This document shows, in pieces, positions 47,167 to 58,030 of a stretch of 64,000 nucleotides of DNA. Under the pieces are notes generated by a model. It saw nothing but the letters and a program-made list of their open reading frames with translations. It did no database searches and was not told where the DNA came from. Source of the DNA: Sphagnum magellanicum (lineage: Eukaryota; Streptophyta; Sphagnopsida; Sphagnales; Sphagnaceae); assembly GCA_021904315.1 (NCBI GenBank), contig CM038925.1, positions 8,620,501 through 8,684,500 of the forward strand, in the 5' to 3' direction. Made by a program: the position numbers and the translations under genes. Each line of letters starts with the position of its first letter. Positions within the stretch are counted from its first letter, which is position 1.

Positions 47167-47850
47167 AGGAAAATCAAGTGCTTACTTTATTTTCGTTTTC
47201 TTTAGGAGAATCAAGTGGTTGCCTTATCCTTTTTTTCTTAAAGGAACATGAGAATCAGGTGGTCGCTCGATTCTTTTTTTCCTAAAGGAACCTAAAAATT
47301 GGGTAGTAACCCAATTCTCATTTACAAAAGAAATTTCAAGTTTTTTCTTGCCTTGGCAATCAAAAGAATCGAGTGGCTACCCAATTTTCCTCTTCCTAAG
47401 TGAACATGAAAATTAAGAGGCCATTTGATTCTCTTCTTCCTAAATGAATAGGAAAACCGAATGGTCACCCAATTCTCCTCTACAAAAAAAAAAAAAAAAT
47501 CAAAGCTTTTTTTCCTAGGTAGTGAAGAGAATCGAGCAGCCACCCAATTTTTCTCTTCTTAAATGACCTTGAGAATCAAATGACCCTTCTACCAAAAATA
47601 ATCAAGTTCTTTTTTTTTTCACTATGAAGTCAAAAGTATCGGGTGGCTGGCTGATTCTCATCTTCCTAAACAAACATGAAAATCAAATGGCTACTTAATT
47701 CTTTTTTACGAAAAAAATTTCAAAGTTTTTTTTTTCAATTTTTCTTTTCACCTAACACTAAGGAGAATCGAATGGCCACCCAATTCTCTTCTTCCTAAGG
47801 AGGAGAGTCGTTTCCTTCAAAAAAGGACAATTGAATAGCCACTTAATTTT
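47167..47850. repeat. Diverged tandem array of near-palindromes, about 12-13 units
   Basis: Units lie 35-70 bp apart. Each holds a core close to gagaatcgagtggccaccc followed by aattctc, itself an almost perfect inverted repeat centred on TGGCCA. Clear units begin near 47205, 47250, 47297, 47366, 47406, 47451, 47530, 47636, 47680, 47764 and 47825. The unit at 47297-47316 keeps perfect 8-bp arms (aattgggt/acccaatt). Spacers share 'ttcttcctaa.tgaacatg'. A run of about 30 A follows at 47858-47886, and one weaker core is seen near 47930. Confidence 0.8.
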
Positions 47851-47954
47851 AATGAATGAAAAAAAAAAAAAAAAAAAAAAAAAAAACCCAACCATTTGAT
47901 TATTTTTTCCTTGAGGAGGGGGAAATTGGGCAATCACATCATTTTTTCTACTAG

Positions 47955-48895
47955 AATGGTCTATAGAAAGTAAAATTACATTGAAATGATTTTTTTTATT
48001 AGAATTGTCTTAAAAACAAAAATCAACCTTCCATTGCATACTAAACATAAAATACAATGTTGTCACTAAAAGTGAAAAAGCTGTCTTTATATAATCCATT
48101 GGAATTTCTCTTTGGGAAAAGAACATGGAATAAAACGTTTGGAATGTGTTTGTTCAAGAAAAAACATAATGTATATTTAATATGGTAAGGTAAACAAGTA
48201 TGTGAAAAAACCTTTGTAAATAATGTTTTATAATTTTTTCCACATTGGTCCATGGCCTTTGAACATTGGAAAGATTTTGTAGCCCCTTTTTTGGCACATC
48301 TCACAAAAATTAGTTTTTAAATGAAGAAGATATGGCTTTTGGAAATAAAAGGTTTAATGTTTAAGCACAAAAAAAATAGTTTATGTTTCAAAGCTTAAGA
48401 TGTATGTATGCTGGTATAATTTTTTTGCACTTTCAAGATTATTTTTAAAGCTTCAAATTTCACACCCATAGCTTTTTAAAACACTCAAAATGAATACGAA
48501 ATGAAAGAGATGTATAGTTTGAAAGAAGGGGGTACAATGTTTTTTTTTCATGCTTGAATCACATTTTCTTCTTGTCATTTTTTTGTTGTTACTAAGTTTT
48601 TATCTTGTTCTTTGCCTTTTCTTTAGGTATTAAATCCTTAAGTTATTACATTTCCACAACATATTTTATTATGCACTTCTTATGCATTTCATTCTCTTTG
48701 TTTACATATTATGTGTATGTGTGTACGTGATTTTCTTTCTTGATTGATTGATGCACCTTTTTTCCCATTTACCCTTTATTCATGTTCATGTTCATTTACC
48801 TTTTTGTTTTAACATGTTTTTCAAATTAATTGTCAAAACAACTTTTTATATACTTTCAAATTCAAGTAGAATTTAGTTCATCATACATATGTACA
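47955..48895. other. AT-rich intergenic, no gene seen
   Basis: No domain was found on either strand. The 87-codon minus-strand frame at 48041-48304 is not recognisable. Confidence 0.5.
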
Positions 48896-48899
48896 AATT

Positions 48900-51800
48900 A
48901 TTTACATAATATTAATGAAAATAAACCACCCTTATATTAAATACAAAATAAAATTTTCTAGAAACAAAATCATTTCATCAATTCAAAAATTAACACAATT
49001 GGAAGAACGTTTATTTCACCACATCTTGCTTTTGCTCAAATTTATAAACTACAATGGTATGGGCAATATAAAATGCATGGTAGTGTTATTAATGTCCTTC
49101 CAAATGTGTATCAAAGTTAATCAATACTATCACATTTGCCACATGACAGTGCAATAATAGGCGTGTTTTTTAAGCGACATTTGAATATAAATCACTTTAT
49201 ATGTCAAGTAAGGTTCGTCCATATATGGTGATGGTCAATTTATGAGATTAATTGAAACATCATTATACAAAGATTTGAATGTTACCATTCATCATCAATG
49301 GGCAAGTTTGTTTTCTTTGCATATGAATTCAAAATATCAAATTCCTATTTATTATAATGCATCATGTAATAACTTTAATTTTGATAATGAAGAAATACAT
49401 TGTACATTAACATATTCAGTGATACCTAAATTTTTAGATGTTCCAAATATAATGAATTATGAAAATATTATGTATTTTATTGCCCCAAGTCAAAACTTTC
49501 ACCCTTTCGATTTATTTAAAAATAAACATTTAGAAAAGCTAAATTTTCCAACATTTTTTTATGGGCAACCTCGACAATTTTCTAAAGGTTTTTCATATCA
49601 ACAAATATCTTAGTGGGAATTACTTCATAAATATGGGGATTTTTCAACAAATATTTCTAACCTTTTTTTTTAAGTTGCTAAAGTTTCATCCAAAAAGTCA
49701 TAGGTTCTAGTTAGGTGCGAATACGAAAATGAAAACTATATGGCAGAACTTTAAAAGCTTATCAAGTACATGATAAACCAAATTTAAATATTATCTTCAA
49801 ATCATACTTAGGTTATCATGATTTGGAAAGTTTGCATAATTCACCTGATTATTTTAAAAGGTTATGAAAAAATTCATTTGCAATGATTCAACAATTTGGT
49901 CCTCCAACATTTTTTATCATTTTTACATTTATTGAAAAACTATAGGATTCTCTCATTAAAGTTTTACACACATTACATGTTTCAAGATTAAATTTCTTAA
50001 ATAAAATAGAAGACCTCCAATCAACTTGATGCTTACCTTGTGCTTTCTTTATCATTACATCATTTATTTCGAACATTTCAATTCATAAATACTTCTCCTT
50101 TTGAAAATCAAGCTTTTGTTTTAAAATCACAAGTTGCATTAAATGAATTAGAACCAAATTCAATTGATATAATGTATTCATCAATCAAAGATAAATATAT
50201 TAATTGTCCAAATCAATATAAATCATTATCATTAATAGAATTTAGTTTTTTTTTAGCATTAAAAAAATTAAGATTTCAAAAAATTGTAAACCCAAAATTA
50301 TTAGGTTTGTAAATTATAATAAATATAAAGATATTGAAAATTAGTCGAGAGAACAAATTTTATTATATTCACCATTTTGAAATTCAGAAAATTTGTAACT
50401 TGAAACTAACGTAACCTAACATGATGCATATTCCCAACAACATGATGAAATTTTTAAGATTAAATTTATTTTCAACTACCAAATGTCATATTCAAATATA
50501 GAAAAAATGGATGATTCAATTAATTCAAAATCAAAACCATTACATTCAACTAACATTTGGATTCATGATATAGATAATGAAATAAATGAACCACGTCCTG
50601 CAATTTTTATAACAAACACAATCAATATTGAACATTATGATTTATGATCTAACTTTGTCATTCAATCATGTAATGGATCAAACCAAAAATCATAATTTTT
50701 AGAAAATGAAAATTTCACAAAATCATCATATTCCATGATGATAAAAAATTTTGAATATTGTAATTTACTTAAATAATTAAATTTTAAAATATTAATATTT
50801 GATGATATTACACATAAAAAAAAATTGTACCCTCATACATCAATATGTTTAACTCTAACAGGGGGTGTTAAAAACTGGTAAAATTTTTACATTATAGTTC
50901 ATAATTCAAAGGTTATTATGATTATACAATAGAGACATGTCTTCTAACTTAACAAAAACTAAGGTTTTACTTATGGCATTAATATGTAAAACTGCTTTCA
51001 ATATTGAAGGTTCAATGATACATTCAACATTGAACATACGTGTCCAACAATCCTTATATAGTTTACCAAATTTATCATCAGATTCATTAAATAGGTTTAC
51101 ATGTCAATGTGAACAATTACAACTTGTTATGATAGATGAAATATCACTTGTTGTTACTAAAATGTATAATGTTATAGATAATAGGTTAAGGTCCATAAAA
51201 CACATTCAAAACATATTTTTTGGTGGTGTTGATGTTATCATGACAAGTGATTTCCTTCAAGCACCCCCTATGAAAGATAGTTTGATCTTTCAAAATATCA
51301 AAGATAATGTTAATACATTAGCACCAAACTTTTGGCAAACATATGTCCAATGTTATAAATTAAATAAAGTTATGCAACAATTCGATATGATTTTTATACA
51401 AACTTTGAACAAATTTCATACTACAACAAAAAATACAAAGGGTATTTAATTTATAAATTCAATTTGTAATCGACAACCACCTAACAATTTTAATATTCTA
51501 TATTTATTTAATACAAATAAACTTGTGCAAAAACATAATGAAAATGTGTTTATTAACACATTAGGTCCCACGTTTATTTTCAAAACAATGGACATCAACC
51601 ATTAATCATGTCCACCATCTTACAAATTTTCAAATGATCCAAGTAAAACTGTGGGTTGGCATTCTACAATTCATATAAAAATATATATGTTGGATGAATT
51701 ATGTGCTAATAATTCTGCAACATCTAATGGTTTTGTGAATGGAACTAATGGCATTTTTAAAACATCAACAACATATTGTGAAAAAACCATTATATGGATA

Positions 51801-52925
51801 ATTTTTAGAATTCTAAAATTGGAACATTAATAAGAAAAAAATATAGTCATTATTATGACAACAACATTGAATCAAAATGGACATCAATTGAACCTATCAT
51901 CAAAGATATAAAAATTGGTAAATCCCAATCATTTATCATAACAAGGATTCAATTTCCAATTCAACTTATAACAGTAAGAATCATCCATCATTCTCAAGGA
52001 TTATCACTAGATGAATTGGTTTTTGATGTTATTAACGTTAAAAAACATGGATTAACATATATAGCATTATTTCACATTCGAACAAAAAAAAAACTATTTT
52101 TGTTAGCTCCTTTCCAACATGAAAAATTTCTATGAAGATCCAAGAATACATATAAAAACGAATAGATTGAAAACAATTACAACTTTGATACCATTAATTC
52201 CTCAATTAAAAAACTTACATAATTCTCATGTAATCAAATAAGCCTTGAATACAACTTTATTCTGCCAACATTACGAAGACATCAATCATGATCATAACCT
52301 TCAAGTGTTTCATATTTTATGTCTTATAGAAACAAGAATACACCATGCATCAACAAATGTGTACAAACTTATAAATTCATCGAAATATTCATATATTTCA
52401 ATCCATGATGGTCATGGGTTAATGATGATGTATGACATACACATGCACTTAAATTCTTTCAATACAATAACTAGTGATGGTTCATAATATATACTAGTAA
52501 CTTTTAATATTAATACATGAAAAGTAATACAAATTGTATGTGTGTATAAAATTCATTCATGTTCAGTTTTTACATTCCTAAATAATCTTCAAACTATAAT
52601 TCAACATTCTCCCAAACATTGTCCAATCATCATTATGGGAAATTTTAATGTTGACATTTTAAAAGACAAACCAAACAAAAAATAAATAAGAACTATTCAA
52701 TTTCATGGATAAATTCCAATCAAAATTACAATTTAGTGAAAGCACCACAAAAGTTGAATCTCAATTAGACCATATATGGGCAAATATCCCTAGAAATCAA
52801 TGCAAATATGGTGTAATAGAAACATAATGGTTAGATTTTCACAAATCGATTTATATTGCACTCAAATTGTCAAACACACTTCCAACGTATAACAAAAAAC
52901 CATTAATGTCTTCATTTATTTAAAG
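48900..52925 (+). mobile_element. Helentron (Helitron2-type) fossil: Rep region, PIF1 helicase, endonuclease
   Basis: Plus-strand pieces follow Helentron order. The N-terminal part has 'LTQLEERLF' (48990-49016), a 'SVINVPSNVYQSQSILSHLP'-like stretch, then the open frame 49242-49613 ('LYKDLNVTIHHQWASLFS', 'YFIAPSQNFHPFDLF'). Next come 'DLESLHNSPDYFKRL' and 'FAMIQQFGPPTFF' (49820-49910). The helicase (about 50850-52215) shows 'LTGG' of motif I, 'LVMIDEISLV' (motif II) and 'GGVDVIMTSDFLQAPP' (motif III) in the frame 50937-51449, then 'HSQGLSLDELVFD'. An endonuclease-like domain follows. The HUH motif was not found, so that part may be deleted. Many stops and frame changes: dead and old. Ends were not resolved. 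Confidence 0.75.
52240..52925 (+). pseudogene. Helentron C-terminal AP-endonuclease-like (EEP) domain
   Basis: 'FHILCLIETRIHHAS' (52300-52345) matches the metal-binding Glu motif of exonuclease-endonuclease-phosphatase proteins (..LCLQET.). 'HCPIIIMGNFNVDILKD' (52620-52670) matches the GDFN motif. 'STTKVESQLDHIWANIP' (52741-52792) matches the late SxLDxI/W motif. A nuclease of this type fused after the helicase separates Helentrons from canonical plant Helitrons. The domain is broken by several frame changes. A stand-alone LINE endonuclease is the alternative, but the position after a helicase argues for Helentron. Confidence 0.7.
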
Positions 52926-52929
52926 TGTA

Positions 52930-55480
52930 AACGTTTGTGGTTATATGCAAGTAAATGTTGCATTTTCCACCTAATTAATTACTCCCAAAATCATGGCACC
53001 TTGTGGGTTGAATTTGTATTTTTACATTTTTTTCTTGGACCATGTGTTTCTTTTTAAATCACAAATATCAATAACAAGACAAACAAAAATTTGGACAATT
53101 TTTTTATCCACACATACACCCATCAAACACCATAACAAAACACCTTTCACGAAAAACCTAAACTCAAAATGTGACAAAAACAAATTAAAAATTGCCAAAT
53201 TTTTATACTTAGAAATTGAATATGAGACTAAGAATTCAAAATCTTTCCATCTAAATTATATCCATTCATGATTGATGTTTGTTTCAAACATTGAAATACC
53301 TCATGCACATTGCTAAAAATTGTTTACATTATTCAAGTTTGGAAAACTTGGATTTTCTTAAACAATATGATTATTTACAACTTTATGTTCATTTGTATGG
53401 TTAAAGGAAAGGCAATGGAACTATAGTTTCAATCTCTACATATCCACAATGAATTCTAAGAGGGTTAAAAAGAATTATTTCTTAGTACAAATGTGGAAAA
53501 AATAATTTGATGGTCTTTCATAAAACCAACAAACTTTCATCCAATATAACTTGAGTTCGTAGTAGAACATTAAATGTCATACCTTATTTTCAGGACAGAG
53601 CTGCTTGTTTAAAAACTAATTCTAGTTCACTGGCTACACAGAGCCCAATATCTGTGTAAGTAACACCAACTTTCTTCCCTAATAGATCAGTTTGTTCCCT
53701 TTAAAACCTAGCAGGTTGGGTTTGGGGGGAAATAAACAATAAACCAATGTAGTAAGCAGGTGTGAATATTAAAATTTGTTCTATTCTTGATCATATTTTA
53801 TTTATCGGGTATGATTTTTATTTTTTTAAATCTGGAACAAGGGTTGCTTGACTTTGAAAATTTTCAACCCGAGGTTATGACAAAATCAAAGAAGCACCCA
53901 ACCCAGGTACATCCACATTGAAACTGGGCACTAAAAACATTGAATTGTTTCAAGTTGGGTAGAGAAAGATGTTTGAACTTGGAGCTATCCAAGAAGGATA
54001 TATAATCACAAAGTAAGGAAATTTTGGGCAAAGAAAATTATTCCTCTTTTTCCCCATACATAGTGAAATTGTCACACTTATATGCATTCCAAGTTCAGAC
54101 AAAAATATAATAAATTTGAAAATGAAGTGAAATTTTTGGATTTCAATAGCAAAAAAGTGAACATTATTGTGTCGGACTTGTAGCAAATTCAAGGTAGACT
54201 TAGATTCTGCTATCCTTTTGTTATTCTCTCCAAATTGGTAGATTAATAAAAAGGGTTGTTGGATCAATTACCCATCTTCTCAAACTAGTAGATTATGGAA
54301 GGAGTTTCTCTCCAAGCAAGTCTTCTTTGTAAGTAGGCTACTACTGAAGCCTTTCCTTCAAACTTGGGAGATTTTATCTCTACCATCATGTGCTTGGGAG
54401 GTTTGTGTCTTCCTTAACTCACCTACAAAAATTCAGTCATGAAGTGCCAAGAATGTTTTTTGTAACCTACCTACCATGATTCTCCTGGCATCACTATGGA
54501 TGGATGACATCTTCGATAGTGGGAGCACATGGATGAAACCCAACTCTAAATATGAACTGGTTTGGCAGAAGAATGTTAATTACATCCATATTGGTTTAGT
54601 GGCATTTGGGTATTGATGATAATTCCCAGCCACTTACTTGCAGGGCTCTGTTCTCAAATTACCTTCCTATTGTTGTTTGGGTGGCAGGCAAACATTAGAC
54701 ATTGGCATCAGATAACCGGAAGTTCTTGGCCCGGTTCTTATATATATATATATACTCACGGTTCTCATCAGGTCAAAGAACCGACTCATAACATGCATGA
54801 AAAAACCCTTAAACCCTAAAAGCAAAACCCCAGTTAATAATTCAGAATTACCTGAATATTGGGCAATAAATTCATGTAGATAGAAAAACCCAACCCATGA
54901 GTCTAGTACTACTTGTTGGTGGGTCCTTGGATTTAGGACCAAAAACTGAACAGAATTCAAAAGACATGTTAGGCTAGAAGAAGCTTCAGAAGATGAAGAA
55001 GAAGAAGAATGAAGGAAAGTGCAAATGATGGTCTGCTAACCCAATGCAGCATAGTGAGAAAGTGTCAGATATGTCCATCCCCTTGTTAGAAATTATGCTA
55101 GTTTCATCAGATACTTATTAAATTGAGAAGCTCTAGAGGAAAATGTGTTCATATGAGATCCTAAGCACATGTTAGAATGCTTACCTCGGATGTTGGAAAA
55201 CAGCCCTTGAAATTGCTTTGTATAATTGTGTGCTGACCCAAAGTGTCGCATTAGAGATCATGGGTTTAGATCAGATCCTGTCTTAGAGATCTTTGTTTGT
55301 CTTTTATTTTTGGGCAGTTTCTGAAGGGAAAGATTGTCAGATCTCTTGGCATTGGTATTCAGTACTTTGAGCCTTTGAGGTTGAGGAAATACATACTCTC
55401 TGGGACTTGTTGCATATTTTGCAAAGTTTAGAATGGCGTACCTGCTTGAATGTTGAGTGAAAATTTGAGGGAATTTTTTT
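52930..55480. other. Intergenic, no gene seen
   Basis: No coding domain was recognised. Short telomere-like 'aaaccctaaaag' lies near 54811, next to a TA-rich microsatellite (about 54739-54754). The right part is the 3' flank of the minus-strand protease gene. Confidence 0.5.
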
Positions 55481-55481
55481 T

Positions 55482-57168
55482 TCAATATGTGTAATGGACA
55501 CTGGTGAGGAATTTGAGGCTCTCCCACTCTTCACCATAAGCTATGCCTTCGTCTATGTAGCATAGCTGATACTCTGCATGTTTTAGGCTTCGGATCCCTC
55601 GCTTGAGTAGCCTTTGCCATCCTTTTCTCCCCTTCAATGCTCTTGCAATGTCTTCGGTTTTCTGAGATGGGTCAAAGACAATCAAGAATAGTTCATCATC
55701 ATGTGTTGCTGCTGTTGCACCCTGCTGTCGCTGCTGCCTCTCAATGCCCACAATTGTCCTGGAATGACCCCTGTGCTGGAAATAGAGTGGGGAACGCCTG
55801 CTGCATATCATGGGCTTTCTCACAGGATCAAATGCAAGAGTGGGTGTCAAGCTCTTTGACTCACCTGGCATGTCCATGAAGTAATTCCAAACCCAGTCAA
55901 CAAGATGTCGGTGGTTGGAGGAGACAATTATGTCAGGCTTCTGGGATAGCTCTTCTTCTTGCCTGCCATCATCCTCTCCACATTTCTGATCATACCATTG
56001 TAATCCATTCTCTGCACATGTGCACACCCACAACAGGAAACAACATAAATTTTCTCCAACATGTGTGATTTCAGAACAAAGGATCAGTGAATTTGAATAG
56101 GAGGAGAAACAGACCACAATCCCATGCACTCTCTCTCTCTCTCTCACCCAGCTCAATGGCATGATTGTCTTGAATTGCTGCTGAAGATGATAACTGCTGC
56201 TGCTGCTGCTGTCTCCTTGTCTGCTCTGAATTGGAGATGCCACATTTACCATGATCATCACCAATTGCTACAATTCCTTTCTTCTTCCTTGCAGCACATT
56301 GGAAATCAACAATGCGAGCACGAACACCAAATGATCGGAGCAAAGCAGCACACTCAGTGGTTCCAATCCATTTACGAGTGCCACGAATGTGCCAGTCGAA
56401 GTAATCTGCTCCTGCAAGATCAAAGCCTTTGGCCCATGCAACTTCAAGCCAGTTTTGTAAGGCCAAGATATCAGGAACAAACCCTGCTCCACCAAACAAT
56501 ACATCCTTCATGTGCGGGTCTTGCATCATCAAATGGAAGCTTAACATTTGGATGTTGCGCCAACCACAACCCCATCCCAAATCCTCCTCCTTCCTACTCT
56601 CAAAGTGTCGGACATTTGCTGCCAAAACTACAGTTGACATCCAGCCAGCCTTTTGATCTGTCTCCAGGCACTTTTGCAGCAGATTCATCAACTCCAGGTC
56701 TTGCAAATGTGAATTGAATGGTTCCCGCATTTGGGTCATCAGAATTGCTTTGATATTGGATTCAATTGAGTTGTCAATTCCTGAGGTTCTATGAATTTGC
56801 CACTTGGGTGGTAGCAAGTTTCGACCACCTTCTGTGTGGTGGTAGTGGTCACTACTAGTTTCTCGATTCGAGGTTTTGGAAACTGGGTCAGGTACTACTA
56901 CTTCTACCTTGTGATCAAAATCCATACTAGTAATTTTGTCTAAGAGCTGCTGCTTATTACCTTCTTCTTTTTCTTCACCTCTTGGAGCCAGAGGTGGAGG
57001 AGGCTCACTGGTGGAGGCCACTTGTTGTTGGGTGTTTGACACCACAAGGTCTTCTTCTTCAGCAAGCAGCTGTTGACCGTCAAGATTGCAACTGAAATTC
57101 ACTTGCACAATGTGGCTACTACTACTACAACACCCACAAGACTTCTTCATCTTTTCCAGATTCTTCAT
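55482..57168 (-). CDS. ZUFSP: ZUFSP/ZUP1-like cysteine protease (peptidase family C78)
   Basis: Family members are papain-fold proteases; the animal ZUFSP/ZUP1 protein cleaves K63-linked ubiquitin chains and relatives (UFSPs) process UFM1. Two exons, 57168-56148 and 56011-55482, join in phase (GT-AG intron of 136 bp) into 516 residues. The catalytic Cys is C201 in 'DLGWGCGWRNIQML'. The His is H423 in 'YFQHRGHSRTIVGIE'. The Asp is D454 in 'LFLIVFDPSQKT'. Also typical are 'GTRKWIGTTECAALLRSFG' and the C-terminal 'SLKHAEYQLCYIDEG'. These resemble ZUFSP more than UFSP1/2. The first 120 residues are low-complexity, with clustered Cys (CGCC) but no clear C2H2 finger of the animal type. A Gln run lies at residues 320-325. 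No stop or frame fault is seen, so the gene looks functional. CT repeats lie in the intron and about 690 bp upstream. Confidence 0.9.
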
Positions 57169-58030
57169 TTGGAAAATTCAAAAAGGCTTTCAATTCTTTT
57201 GGAGCTCAAACAGATTCATTCTCCATTTGGAAAATTCAAAAAGTTTTCAATTCCTTTGGAGCTCAAACTGGAGACTTGAACCTAATAAGATGCTTGAACC
57301 ATCCACATATGTACTTCAAAAAAGCAAGCATCAGATTATTGGGTCATGCTGAAATCAGCTAACCCAACAACAACTCCTGTTCAACTTTTGTCAGAGCTTC
57401 CACATGATGATCCATGGAAGAAAATCTCACTAGCAAAAACATGCCCAAAAAAGGAGTTCTTGCATTTTCTTTTGCCCTTTGCTGCTGCTAGGGACACAAA
57501 GTCAAGTGATCATTTTTACAAAGGGTTTTTGGAAAGCTCAAATTTATTTCCCTTTCATTCATACTCACTCACTATGTACATACTTTTTTCTTTCACACTG
57601 GGTTGCTCTTGAATTCTCCCCTTGGTTCTTAAATTCTTTCTGCCTTTGTTCTTTTGTTTCTCCAAAGAAGAATTTGTCACCCTTTTGTTGCTGCTAGCTA
57701 TTGAAGAGAAGAGAAAGCTAATAATTCAACAACCTAAAACATCAAAAAAATCATGTAGAATTTGAAAGGGCACAAAACTCTTCCACAAAAGTCACAACTT
57801 TTCACACACCAGAAGGAAAAAAAACCACATTTTTGCAAAACTTGCAAACTCAAACTCTCTCTCTCTCTCTTCCTTTCCCCCCACTCTTCTTTGGAAGACT
57901 TGCATAAGTAGTTCCTACACTTTGATCATATGTTTTCAGGCTTCACAAATTTGGCAAATTTGGGTTCCTCATTTTGTGTGCAATTTACCTAAACCCTAAA
58001 CCCTAATATTTTCCAAATTTTTTTCTTTTT
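57169..58030 (-). promoter_or_regulatory. 5' leader/promoter region of the ZUFSP-like gene
   Basis: Pyrimidine-rich on the plus strand (GA-rich on the coding strand), with a (CT)n run at 57856-57870 and two telo-box motifs (aaaccctaaaccctaa) near 57991. A 31-bp-scale direct repeat, 'catttggaaaattcaaaaag' with 'ttcaattc.tttggagctca', occurs at 57167-57210 and 57223-57267 just upstream of the ATG. No TATA box could be assigned with confidence. Confidence 0.4.

Noticed and set aside
47167-47850. CRISPR-like array
   Set aside because: Regular near-palindromes with spacers recall a CRISPR, but units are strongly diverged, the spacers are alike, and the host is a plant.
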